Positions 44,788 to 53,729 of a stretch of 58,381 bases of DNA are shown in pieces (the first letter of the stretch is position 1; the number at the start of each line of letters is the position of its first letter). The translations under genes and the position numbers were made by a program. The DNA comes from CAMWXW01 sp051650105. GTDB taxonomy: Bacteria; Desulfobacterota; Desulfovibrionia; Desulfovibrionales; Desulfovibrionaceae. The stretch lies in assembly GCA_051650105.1 (NCBI GenBank), contig JBOFIJ010000010.1, positions 1 to 58,381 on the forward strand, read 5' to 3'. Below the pieces are notes generated by a model, which saw only the letters and a list, made by a program, of their open reading frames with translations, did no database searches and was not told the DNA's origin.

Positions 44788-46020
44788 TCACGCATTTAAA
44801 CTATCTTTATGTTTTTCTATCGATTCCAACAATGCCTTCCCTAATGTTCTACCAAGATCGATACACGATTCCGTGCCATATTCATCCAAACAGTACAACA
44901 TTTTTACAGGCTCTGATACAAGAGGGATTCTCATTTCACTCAATGCTTCCGTAAGCACACGTGTTGCTTCTCCAGACCACCCAAAAGAACCAAAACAGGC
45001 ACCGACTCTATTTTGCGGTTTTAATCCCTTCATATACGTTAACACAGCAGACATAAGCGGTAATATTGTATTATTATGTGTCGGAGAACCAAATGCTATT
45101 GCACCACTGTCTGCAAGAGCTGTCATAATTGCACTATGATGATTACTTTTCACAGATAAAATTTCCACCTCTATAGCGGGATCACACTCTTTTATACCTT
45201 TACCAACCTGATATGCCATTTTCTCTGTTGTATGCCACATAGTATCATATATTATAAGAATTTTTTTCTTGGGTTTTTGTTCTGCTAAATCCTTATACAA
45301 ATTTAGTATATACTCTATGTCTTCTTGTGTTCTAAAGATAGCACCATGATCAGGAGCTATAATAGAAATAGTATCCACGGCCTTCAAAATATTAGAAAGT
45401 AATTTAGGGACATGCTTTGCAAAAGGCAAAACAATATTATAGAAATATTCTTTAACAGCATGCGTCATCATCGCTCTATCAACTCCATCTGCAAAAATAC
45501 CAGATGAAATATTCTGACCAAAAACATCATTAGAAAATAATATGCCATCTTCTTTAATATACGACAACATACTGTCTGGCCAATGAATTCGTAAACCATC
45601 TATAAAAGAAATAGTTCTTTCACCTAAGGATATTATTTCACCATCACGTACCGCTTGGATATTCCAATCTGTTGTATCAAATTGGCCATTTAACGACTTT
45701 AAACCAGCAAGAGAGCAAAATATTTTCTCTGGCTTTGCAATTTCTACTATTTTTGCCAATGCACCTGCATGGTCTAATTCTAAGTGATTGCACACTATAT
45801 AATCTATATCTTCTGGGTTAACTACTTCCCGAATATTTTCAAGCATTGTTTCCGTTTTTGTATCTTTTACTGTGTCTACCAGTGTAACCTTTGTATCCTT
45901 TATAATATATGCATTATATGTTGTTCCTCGCGGAGAAAGAGAGTAGCCATGAAAATCTCTCTCATCATAATCGACAGCACCTACCCAATAAATATTTTCT
46001 GTTAATGAATTAGGATGCAT
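44788..46020 (-). CDS. fprA: A-type flavodiiron protein (FprA/ROO)
   Basis: Flavodiiron proteins reduce O2 to water or NO to N2O. The 410-residue protein has an N-terminal metallo-beta-lactamase-like domain with the diiron signature HLELDH (residues about 78-83) and APDHG, and a C-terminal flavodoxin domain starting near 250 (ILIIYDTMWHTTEKMA, FGSPTHNN, FGSFGWSG). Together they match rubredoxin:oxygen oxidoreductase. AAAGGAG lies 7 nt before ATG 46020; a 16-codon extension is not needed. It follows desulfoferrodoxin after a 101-nt spacer containing a large inverted repeat. No rubredoxin gene lies between them, so the electron donor must be encoded elsewhere. Confidence 0.92.
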   Translation of the reverse strand: MHPNSLTENIYWVGAVDYDERDFHGYSLSPRGTTYNAYIIKDTKVTLVDTVKDTKTETMLENIREVVNPEDIDYIVCNHLELDHAGALAKIVEIAKPEKIFCSLAGLKSLNGQFDTTDWNIQAVRDGEIISLGERTISFIDGLRIHWPDSMLSYIKEDGILFSNDVFGQNISSGIFADGVDRAMMTHAVKEYFYNIVLPFAKHVPKLLSNILKAVDTISIIAPDHGAIFRTQEDIEYILNLYKDLAEQKPKKKILIIYDTMWHTTEKMAYQVGKGIKECDPAIEVEILSVKSNHHSAIMTALADSGAIAFGSPTHNNTILPLMSAVLTYMKGLKPQNRVGACFGSFGWSGEATRVLTEALSEMRIPLVSEPVKMLYCLDEYGTESCIDLGRTLGKALLESIEKHKDSLNA

Positions 46021-46071
46021 ATAACTCTCCTTTTTTAGAAATGACACCACTTCAGCGTTATAATACATACT

Positions 46072-46112
46072 TTCTCTAAGAAAAGTACTAAAAAGAAACT
46101 TTTCCTAGAGAA
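46072..46112. repeat. 15-bp inverted repeat between dfx and the flavodiiron gene
   Basis: TTCTCTAAGAAAAGT (46072-46086) and ACTTTTCCTAGAGAA (46098-46112) pair over 15 positions with one mismatch around an 11-nt loop. It lies within the 101-nt spacer between the genes. On the minus strand, where both genes are read, no U-run follows, so it is not a standard terminator. It could be an operator, an RNA processing site or an attenuating hairpin. Confidence 0.75.
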
Positions 46113-46121
46113 CTTACTATT

Positions 46122-46511
46122 CTAAAGAGACGTTTCCCAATATCCATGTAAATTACAGTATTCTCTTACAATAACACTTTTTGCCTCTGGAATAAGAAAT
46201 TCTACAATAGGCTGTGATTGTACTGGCTCTAAAAAGGCTGTATGCTTTGTACCATCTGCTATTATTTCAATAAATTGGATATAATGTGATTCTTCCATTG
46301 GGTGAATAATACTTCCCACTGTCACTCTATATCCATTACTTGTTCTCTCAATTAAAGGCACGTGTTTCTCTGCAGCACCACTTCTTGTATTTTCATTCTG
46401 AAATACCATCGGCTTCCCACAGCAAACTGGATGACTCCCAGGAAAGAGCACTTCTATTATATGACCACATTCACCGCATCTATACACATCATTTCTCTTA
46501 GTTAATGCCAT
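46122..46511 (-). CDS. dfx: Desulfoferrodoxin (superoxide reductase)
   Basis: This 129-residue enzyme reduces superoxide to hydrogen peroxide without making O2. It has the rubredoxin-like FeCys4 centre (Cys12, Cys15, Cys30, Cys31; YRCGECGH and PVCCGKP) and the active FeHis4Cys centre: His50 (EKHVPLIE), His70 and His76 (HPMEESHYIQ), and Cys119/His122 (YCNLHGYW). All ligands are present. GGGAGAA precedes ATG 46511. It is upstream of, and probably co-transcribed with, the flavodiiron gene, as in Desulfovibrio oxygen-defence clusters. Confidence 0.96.
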   Translation of the reverse strand: MALTKRNDVYRCGECGHIIEVLFPGSHPVCCGKPMVFQNENTRSGAAEKHVPLIERTSNGYRVTVGSIIHPMEESHYIQFIEIIADGTKHTAFLEPVQSQPIVEFLIPEAKSVIVREYCNLHGYWETSL

Positions 46512-46543
46512 TTTTATTCTCCCTATTTATTGTTACACAATGA

Positions 46544-47500
46544 TCATTCTTTTCTTGCAATATGAGACAGCAATTCTATTAAAAGCCTCTGTTCTTCTGT
46601 TTTTGAAAACGTCTCCAATAAACAAATGGCTTCCTGCACGTATCTTGTCACGAGCACATATGTCTTGTCAAGTATTGAAGCTCTCTTTATTTCCTCAATT
46701 ACCGTGTCACATTCCTCAGGTGAAAAATCTTTATTTAAAAGACGTTGTATAAAAATTTCTTTCTTATCCCCTATCAGTGTATCCATATAGTACAATATTG
46801 GTGCTGTTATTTTACCTTCTTGCAGATCCTTTCCTTTTGGCTTTCCCGTTATTTGTGAGGGTTCATAGTCTAAAATATCATCCATTATCTGAAAAGCCAT
46901 ACCCATCGCCAAACCTATCATCGATACTTTTTCCACTTCTCTATCCGAAATATTTGCACATAATGCACCCATCTCACATGCACGCTCGAACATGCACGCT
47001 GTTTTACCTTTAATAATTTCAAAATAACATTCCCATGACAATACATTTCCTTCGCCTTCTGTTTCTAGAATTTCGCCGTGCACTGTTTCCAAAATAGCAG
47101 AAGAAACACACACTAACAGCGAAGGAATTCCCCTTTTAGCAACTATTACACATGCCTTAGCTAACAATGCATCGCCCGCAAGTATTACAGACGTTGAGGA
47201 ATATAGCGTATGTGCCGTTTCTACACCTCTACGCAATACTGATGAATCTATTATATCATCATGCAATAACGTTGCAGAGTGAATATACTCTATCGAACAA
47301 GCTAAGGAATATATATCTTCCTTGGTATATCCAAAATGACGCGCAAACAAAATAACCAATAATGGCCGTATTCTCTTCCCACGTGTTGAAAATATATGTC
47401 TAGCTATTGGCTGAACACTTGTTGGAAGACTTCTTACATGACGTGCTATTTCTTCATTAATTTTTTTTTGTTCCTTCACTATATATTCTTCTAACTGCAT
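46544..47500 (-). CDS. Long-chain polyprenyl diphosphate synthase
   Basis: The 318-residue enzyme adds isopentenyl units to make the side chain of quinones. Both aspartate-rich motifs are present: LLHDDIIDSS (about 80) and FQIMDDILDY (about 205), along with RGKRIRPLLV and GKPKGKDLQEGKITAP. It resembles IspB-type octaprenyl/heptaprenyl synthases; product length cannot be judged safely. It follows futalosine hydrolase by two bases, which fits menaquinone synthesis. Start ATG 47500. Confidence 0.9.
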   Translation of the reverse strand: MQLEEYIVKEQKKINEEIARHVRSLPTSVQPIARHIFSTRGKRIRPLLVILFARHFGYTKEDIYSLACSIEYIHSATLLHDDIIDSSVLRRGVETAHTLYSSTSVILAGDALLAKACVIVAKRGIPSLLVCVSSAILETVHGEILETEGEGNVLSWECYFEIIKGKTACMFERACEMGALCANISDREVEKVSMIGLAMGMAFQIMDDILDYEPSQITGKPKGKDLQEGKITAPILYYMDTLIGDKKEIFIQRLLNKDFSPEECDTVIEEIKRASILDKTYVLVTRYVQEAICLLETFSKTEEQRLLIELLSHIARKE

Positions 47501-47502
47501 AC

Positions 47503-48201
47503 TTATCCAAAAATTTTCTGAATTGTTTTACCTAGGACAGAAAAAGAAGCCACTATATCCCATGATTCTTTATCCCCTGCAATATTAGATATTGAACGGA
47601 TACCGATATAATCAATCCCATTTTTCCTTGCAGAAATACCTACTGAAAAGCCTTCCATATTTTCTATTGCTGCCAAAGGATACTGTCGTTTTATTTGCTG
47701 CACCCTTGCTCTATCTGCACTCACACACGCTGTACTCATGCTTTCAACATGTGGGAATTCAACATAGCGTAAATAATATTTCTCTAATAGAGATCTTATT
47801 TCTACAATTTCACATCTATTTGTATTTTCTTGAAGATCATAATGCCTATAAGGCAATTGCTCTACTATACCTGCTCCTGTCACTCTTCCATATTCTAAAT
47901 ATACTTCTTCCTTAACATAACAAATACTTCCCACAGGAATGCTATTCGTGTTGTATGTCCCAGCTATTCCGCAATGTATTATTAAAGAATTTTTACATTG
48001 TGAAATGTTTTTCCCCATATAATATGCAGCATTTACAGGCCCTACACCAACAAGAACAAGCAATACTTCTTTGGTAGATATCTGCGTACACAAAGTATCT
48101 CCATCTTTCATAACAGAAATAACATCTGGAGATATACTATGCTCGGTGCACGAAAGAGATGCAAGCATCTCTTCCTTCGTTGCTGATACCAATACTATCA
48201 C
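47503..48201 (-). CDS. mqnB: Futalosine hydrolase
   Basis: MqnB cleaves futalosine to release hypoxanthine in the futalosine menaquinone pathway. The 232-residue protein is a nucleoside-phosphorylase fold with GVGPVNAAYYMG, HCGIAGTY, and the catalytic/substrate loop AIENMEGFSV, then GIRSISNIAGD, matching MqnB more closely than MTA/SAH nucleosidase. The polyprenyl synthase gene starts two bases after its stop. Other pathway genes (mqnA, mqnC, mqnD, mqnE) are not in the window. A 5'-methylthioadenosine nucleosidase role is the main alternative. Confidence 0.85.
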   Translation of the reverse strand: MIVLVSATKEEMLASLSCTEHSISPDVISVMKDGDTLCTQISTKEVLLVLVGVGPVNAAYYMGKNISQCKNSLIIHCGIAGTYNTNSIPVGSICYVKEEVYLEYGRVTGAGIVEQLPYRHYDLQENTNRCEIVEIRSLLEKYYLRYVEFPHVESMSTACVSADRARVQQIKRQYPLAAIENMEGFSVGISARKNGIDYIGIRSISNIAGDKESWDIVASFSVLGKTIQKIFG

Positions 48202-48231
48202 AAAAACACACTACGCACAACAGCCATCCTT

Positions 48232-51200
48232 CTAATATATTTCTTGCAAATGCCTCACAAGTACTGTTTCTCTATATTGCCATGCCTTCAAAAATGCACG
48301 TGCGCCCTCTAATGTCAATATACAAGGTATCTTTTCTTGCAATGCCATTCTACGAATTACCATTGCATCCCTCGCTGCACGTTCCTGCCCATGAGTTACG
48401 GAATTTACTATTAATATAACCGTACCATTTTTTATATAATCTATAATATGTGGTCTTCCTTCTGACATCTTATTGATACACTCAACAGGTAAACCAGCAC
48501 CTGCAAGAACACTTGCTGTTCCTTTCGTTGCCAATAATGTAAACGAATAACCCAACAACGCCTTGGCCACCTCTACAACCTCTTCTTTATCTTGATCCAC
48601 AACACTTAAAAAGGCATATGAAGCCTCCATATTTGGCTGGCGCATATTTGTTTGTGCTGCCAATAACCCCTTATACATTGCTTCACCAAAATCTCCACCT
48701 ATACCCATTACTTCACCTGTAGAACGCATCTCTGGGCCTAGTATAATATCTGATGAAGAAAATTTATCGAAAGGAAATACCGGTACCTTTATTGAGAAAA
48801 ATTTAGGCAAAATCTCCTCAGTATACCCCTGGCTATTAAGTGAAGCTGATACCATCGCCTTTGTCGCTATCTGTGCTAAAGAGCACCCTATTGCTTTTGA
48901 TATAAAAGGGACAGTTCTTGACGCCCGAGGATTCACTTCCAATACATAAATTTGACCATTATATATTGCAAATTGAATATTCATAAAACCCACAATAGCA
49001 AGAGCCTTTGCTAATATTTTTGCCTTCTCTCGTAGTTCATCGTGTAAGGTATCCGATATAGTATGGGGCGGAAAACTACACATGGAATCCCCTGAATGAA
49101 CACCTACCTCTTCAATATGCTCAAGCACACCACCAACTACCTGCAGTACGCCGTCGGCTATAACATCCACATCTACCTCTATCGCTCCATCTAAAAATTC
49201 ATCTATAAGGATTTCTGAATTCTCAGAAACACATGTTTGCATATACTCTCGTAAGTGCCCCTCTGTATAAACAACTTGCATAGCTCTGCCACCAAGAACA
49301 TATGATGGGCGAATTATTACAGGATATCCAATATTTTTCGCAGCAAACACTGCCTCTGATACACCTGTTACAGTGGCATTTTTTGGTTGCAACAAGCCTA
49401 TCTGACTCAATAATTCACTAAATGATTTTCTATTCTCCGCTTTTTCTATCGATTCTGGAGACGTCCCTAAAATACATATCCCCTCTTTTTGTAGATCGTT
49501 TGCTAACTTTAGTGGCGTTTGACCCCCTACCTGTAGTATAATACCATCTATTCTTTCTGCGCGCACTATTTCTAGAACATGTTCTAACGTTATTGGTTCA
49601 AAATATAAAGTATCCGAAATATCAAAATCTGTTGAAACAGTCTCTGGATTACAATTTATCATTATACTTTTATAGCCCATAGAACGAATTGCTAACGAAG
49701 CATGCACACAGCAATAATCAAACTCTATCCCCTGACCTATTCTATTCGGACCAGAACCAACTATAGCTATACATGTCTCATCTCCTTTTTTTAATACCTC
49801 GCTTGAACCTTCTTCAAAAAAATACGTTGAATACAAATACGACGTCTCTGTTCTAAATTCACCCGCACAACTATCTACCCCTTTATATACTGGGTGAATA
49901 TCGTGAGCATAACGCGCACGGCGAATTTCCTCCTCTGGTATATCAAGAAGCTCTGCAAGACGCATATCTGTGAAGCCCATCTTTTTTATTTGTAGCAAGT
50001 CATGCCTATTTGATAATATTGATGAACCTTCACTTTTTATATTCGTTTCAATATCTATAAGTTGCTTGATATAATACAAAAACCATTGGTCTATCTTTGT
50101 ACAATCGTGCACTTCTTCTATAGACATCCCCACCCTAAATGCATCTCCCACTGATAAAATACGGTTTGATGTTGGTATTGCTATAGCAGATTCTATACTT
50201 TTACGACACATAAATCTTTCTGCCTCAGAAAGCTCTGCATAACCTTTCTTCAAGTGCACCGTATTTAAACCAGTCCATCCATTTTCCATACTTGCCAGTG
50301 CTTTTTGTAATGCCTCTTGGAATGTTGTCCCCATTGCCATCACTTCCCCAACTGCTCTCATTTGTGTTGAAAGCTCTCCTGAATCTCTGGGAAATTTCTC
50401 AAAATTAAATCGAGGTATTTTCACAACAATATAATCCAATACTGGCTCGAACGATGCTGGTATTGAACCTTGCACTATTTCATTTTGCAGCTCATCTAAT
50501 GTATAGCCTATAGAAAGTTTTGTTGCTATAGACGCTATTGGAAAACCTGTTGCCTTCGAGGCTAACGCAGAAGAACGCGACACACGAGGATTCATTTCTA
50601 TAACAACTATTTTCCCTGTAAGAGGATTAATAGCAAACTGCACATTCGCCGCTCCAGATTCTATACCTATTTCTTCTAATACAGCAATAGACATATCACG
50701 CATTCTCTGATACTCTCTGTTAGTCAATGTGACAGCAGGAGCAACTGTTATAGAATCTCCCGTATGTATTCCCATAGGATCAATATTTTCTATAGAACAC
50801 ACAATTATGCTATTACCAGCTTTATCTCGCACAACCTCCATTTCCATCTCTTTCCATCCCAAAAGAGATTCATCTATAAGCAATTGAGACACAGGTGATA
50901 ATTCCAAACCTTTTTTACAAATAGCTATAAATTCTTCCCTGTTATATGCTACTCCTCCGCCTGTGCCTCCAAGTGTAAAGGAAGGACGTACAATAGCCGG
51001 AAACCCTATTATATCCATTGCAGACAATACCTCTTGTGGTGTAGAAACTATTACAGAACGAGGTGTATTTAACCCTATTTTCTGCATTGCTTTGTCAAAA
51101 TATTTTCTATTTTCTGCTTTCTCTATTGCCTTTTGGGAAACTCCTAATAACTCTACAGAATACTTTTCCAAAATCCCCGCTTCTGCCAGCTGTAACGCAA

Positions 51201-51492
51201 GATTTAATGCCGTTTGTCCACCCATTGTTGGCAAAATAGCATCTGGTCTTTCCTTAGATAGTATTGCTTCCATTGTCTTTATTTCTAATGGCTCTATATA
51301 CACGGCATCTGCCATTTCTGGATCTGTCATTATTGTTGCTGGATTTGAATTAACAAGAATAACTCTATAGCCCTCTTCTCTAAGAGCCTTACATGCCTGT
51401 GTTCCAGAATAATCAAATTCACACGCTTGTCCTATAACTATTGGACCAGAACCTATTAATACAATACTTTTTATATCTTCACGTCTTGGCAT
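48232..51492 (-). CDS. carB: Carbamoyl-phosphate synthase large chain
   Basis: CarB makes carbamoyl phosphate for pyrimidines and arginine, with ammonia from CarA. The 1,086-residue protein has two homologous halves, each with an ATP-grasp domain: the first with IGSGPIVIGQACEFDYSG and VRPSFTLGGTGGGVA, the second with VGSGPNRIGQGIEFDYC and IRPSYVLGGRAMQVVY. A C-terminal allosteric MGS-like domain (GYSFTLLATKGTASVL) follows. Length is normal. ATG 51492 with GAGG 6-7 nt upstream is preferred; an upstream extension of 22 codons is unneeded. carA is not adjacent here. Confidence 0.96.
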   Translation of the reverse strand: MPRREDIKSIVLIGSGPIVIGQACEFDYSGTQACKALREEGYRVILVNSNPATIMTDPEMADAVYIEPLEIKTMEAILSKERPDAILPTMGGQTALNLALQLAEAGILEKYSVELLGVSQKAIEKAENRKYFDKAMQKIGLNTPRSVIVSTPQEVLSAMDIIGFPAIVRPSFTLGGTGGGVAYNREEFIAICKKGLELSPVSQLLIDESLLGWKEMEMEVVRDKAGNSIIVCSIENIDPMGIHTGDSITVAPAVTLTNREYQRMRDMSIAVLEEIGIESGAANVQFAINPLTGKIVVIEMNPRVSRSSALASKATGFPIASIATKLSIGYTLDELQNEIVQGSIPASFEPVLDYIVVKIPRFNFEKFPRDSGELSTQMRAVGEVMAMGTTFQEALQKALASMENGWTGLNTVHLKKGYAELSEAERFMCRKSIESAIAIPTSNRILSVGDAFRVGMSIEEVHDCTKIDQWFLYYIKQLIDIETNIKSEGSSILSNRHDLLQIKKMGFTDMRLAELLDIPEEEIRRARYAHDIHPVYKGVDSCAGEFRTETSYLYSTYFFEEGSSEVLKKGDETCIAIVGSGPNRIGQGIEFDYCCVHASLAIRSMGYKSIMINCNPETVSTDFDISDTLYFEPITLEHVLEIVRAERIDGIILQVGGQTPLKLANDLQKEGICILGTSPESIEKAENRKSFSELLSQIGLLQPKNATVTGVSEAVFAAKNIGYPVIIRPSYVLGGRAMQVVYTEGHLREYMQTCVSENSEILIDEFLDGAIEVDVDVIADGVLQVVGGVLEHIEEVGVHSGDSMCSFPPHTISDTLHDELREKAKILAKALAIVGFMNIQFAIYNGQIYVLEVNPRASRTVPFISKAIGCSLAQIATKAMVSASLNSQGYTEEILPKFFSIKVPVFPFDKFSSSDIILGPEMRSTGEVMGIGGDFGEAMYKGLLAAQTNMRQPNMEASYAFLSVVDQDKEEVVEVAKALLGYSFTLLATKGTASVLAGAGLPVECINKMSEGRPHIIDYIKNGTVILIVNSVTHGQERAARDAMVIRRMALQEKIPCILTLEGARAFLKAWQYRETVLVRHLQEIY

Positions 51493-51646
51493 AAATACCT
51501 CTTTCCCTCTATTTATCCCACTGTAACAAAATACTGTCACACACGTCAAGGCATTCACAGAATCCTCTATTTACATCTAGTTATTCTTTATGCTACCATA
51601 TCTCGGCGAATATATTACTTATTCTCTGCGAATTTATGGAGAAATC

Positions 51647-52417
51647 ATGTTCTTAGAAATACAAAAGTACACAAAAAATCAAAAAATAACTCTTGGTAAT
51701 GAAAATGCAGAGATATACGCTTCTGTAGAAGATATTGCCTCTTTATCTGTCGGAAGCATTATTTATAATGAAGAGAGAAAAGCTCTTTTTCAGGTACTAG
51801 GGAAATATTTTATACCTTCTGTTACTTCTTTATCCTCCATGCAAGCACATTGTGTTGCTTTAGATAACATTGTTGCCCAAAAAACTGAATGTAGTTCAGT
51901 GCAGGAACCATATTCTCTTGCTTGGGTTACTCTTTCCGATAAAGGAAGTAAAGAACAAAGAGCTGATAGTAGTGGGCCACTTATTGCTTCAATAGTAGAA
52001 AAGCATATCGATCTTAGTGTTGTTCAAGGATTTCTTCTCCCAGATGATAGTACTCGCTTACAACATCTTCTTCTCGACCTTTCTTTATGCCAACAATACC
52101 ACCTCATTTTTACCACAGGAGGCACCGGATTGAGTGATAGAGATATTACCCCAAACGTTATGGAGCACGTTTTGCAGGTACCTTTACCTGGTTTTGAAAT
52201 AGCAATGATGCAAGCCAGCATGCAACGTGTTCCCACAGCAATACTTTCAAGAGCAAGAGCAGGAATTACACATAAAAGTATTATTATTAATCTTCCTGGA
52301 AGCCCAAAGGCTGTTAAAGAGAACCTTGAACCCCTTATACCGGCTTTAAAACATGCTGTTGATAAATTACGAGGAGATACCTCTGATTGCGCTACTCTCT
52401 TCACAAAAAAATCATAG
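51647..52417 (+). CDS. MogA/MoaB-like molybdopterin protein with N-terminal extension
   Basis: The last 170 or so residues form a MoCF-biosynthesis domain: LAWVTLSDKGS, FTTGGTGLSDRDITPN (the family's GGTG and RD-x-T-P pattern), ILSRARAGI and LPGSPKAVKENL. Such proteins adenylylate molybdopterin or help insert molybdate for enzymes such as formate dehydrogenase. The first 90 residues form an extra domain of unknown role (FLEIQKYTKNQKITLGN), perhaps MOSC-like, but no signature is clear. GGAG lies 5 nt before ATG 51647. The UbiA gene follows 32 nt after. Confidence 0.85.
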   Translation: MFLEIQKYTKNQKITLGNENAEIYASVEDIASLSVGSIIYNEERKALFQVLGKYFIPSVTSLSSMQAHCVALDNIVAQKTECSSVQEPYSLAWVTLSDKGSKEQRADSSGPLIASIVEKHIDLSVVQGFLLPDDSTRLQHLLLDLSLCQQYHLIFTTGGTGLSDRDITPNVMEHVLQVPLPGFEIAMMQASMQRVPTAILSRARAGITHKSIIINLPGSPKAVKENLEPLIPALKHAVDKLRGDTSDCATLFTKKS

Positions 52418-52449
52418 TTATTTTTATTTTTTACTTCTGCGAGGCTCTT

Positions 52450-53703
52450 ATGGTTAAAAAAACAGATAAGAAAAAAGAAGATATTTCCCAAAATCCCCCT
52501 TCCAATCAAGAGGAATATCCTCTTATTCCGAAGGAAAACACACCTATTGCTGTACGCGAAGAATCTGCCATTATACAAAAAAATAATGAGCCCCTCATGC
52601 AAAGAGAAGACAAAAAACCCTATGTCTCTTTTTTAGATGACTCACAAACAAAAGATATACCGCCTATACATGATACAAGAAAAAACACATCCACATCACA
52701 TAATGAAGAAGATATATCTTTTTCAAAAATGGGTCAAAATGATAACAATACATCCCCCCGCATATCATGGCAAGAGCATGCCGTTTCCCTTTTAAAACAA
52801 TTTTTCTCTTTACTAACCTCTTTTCTTCTAGCAATAGTACCTGATATACGCGAGATATTTTCTGCAAAAGTATTTATGAGTCTTTGCAAAATGGTGCGAA
52901 TTGAACATACCATTTTCGCCCTTCCTTTTGCCTACACAGGTTTTATTATTGCTTCACAAGGAAATATCTCTTTTTCTGCTTTTTTCTTTCTCACCCTTGC
53001 AATGTTTGGAATACGATCTTTTGCCATGACACTCAATAGACTTATCGATCTTAACTACGACAAATTAAATCCTCGTGTCGCATCAAGAGAACTTGTTACT
53101 GGTGATATTACTATTGCTCAAGCGAAGTCCTTTTTATTCTTTTCTCTTGTTGTTTTTGTAGTATCCACTGCCTTTATCAATACATTTTTACTCATGCTTT
53201 CTCCTCTTCCCATTGCACTCTCAATTATCTATAGCTACACAAAACGTTATACTTGGACATGCCATTTTGTCCTTGGAGCTACACTTGCACTCGCTCCTAT
53301 TGCTGGCGAACTAGCTGTTGTAAATACTGTTTCTAATGGAGTTGCCCTCCTTGCCTTTGGAATACTCTTTTGGGTTGCTGGTTTCGATATACTCTATTCT
53401 TGTCTTGATAAAGAGTTCGATGAAAAACATCATTTGTACTCTGTCCCTGTTTGTTTTGGGATTCCAACGGCATTACTTATCGCAAAATTTTGCCACATCA
53501 ATACAATTATATTCTTCCTTTTCTTTGGACTTTTTTCTGGACTCGGATTATTGTGGTATCTTGTTTGGGTGTTCATAGCACTTGCTCTTCTTTGGGAACA
53601 TTATATTCTTTCAGAGGACGATCTTTCAAAAATGAACCAAGCATTTTTTACCATTAATGCCTGTATTTCTATTGCTGTTCTCATTGGAACCTTTCTAGGC
53701 TAG
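52450..53703 (+). CDS. UbiA-family prenyltransferase (menaquinone-type) with N-terminal extension
   Basis: This integral membrane enzyme joins a polyprenyl chain to an aromatic ring. The C-terminal 290 residues have about eight membrane segments and the two aspartate motifs: NRLIDLNYDKLNPR (N-x-x-x-D-x-x-x-D) and CLDKEFDEKHH (D-x-x-x-D). KMVRIEHTIFALPFAY is the usual UbiA start. The first 120 residues are charged, Ser/Thr/Asn/Glu-rich and probably disordered, which is unusual for the family (about 290 residues). With futalosine hydrolase and polyprenyl synthase nearby it is likely MqnP, the futalosine-pathway prenyltransferase. GAGG is 6-7 nt before ATG 52450. Confidence 0.88.
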   Translation: MVKKTDKKKEDISQNPPSNQEEYPLIPKENTPIAVREESAIIQKNNEPLMQREDKKPYVSFLDDSQTKDIPPIHDTRKNTSTSHNEEDISFSKMGQNDNNTSPRISWQEHAVSLLKQFFSLLTSFLLAIVPDIREIFSAKVFMSLCKMVRIEHTIFALPFAYTGFIIASQGNISFSAFFFLTLAMFGIRSFAMTLNRLIDLNYDKLNPRVASRELVTGDITIAQAKSFLFFSLVVFVVSTAFINTFLLMLSPLPIALSIIYSYTKRYTWTCHFVLGATLALAPIAGELAVVNTVSNGVALLAFGILFWVAGFDILYSCLDKEFDEKHHLYSVPVCFGIPTALLIAKFCHINTIIFFLFFGLFSGLGLLWYLVWVFIALALLWEHYILSEDDLSKMNQAFFTINACISIAVLIGTFLG

Positions 53704-53729
53704 TACAAGTACGACATGAAAAAGTATAT

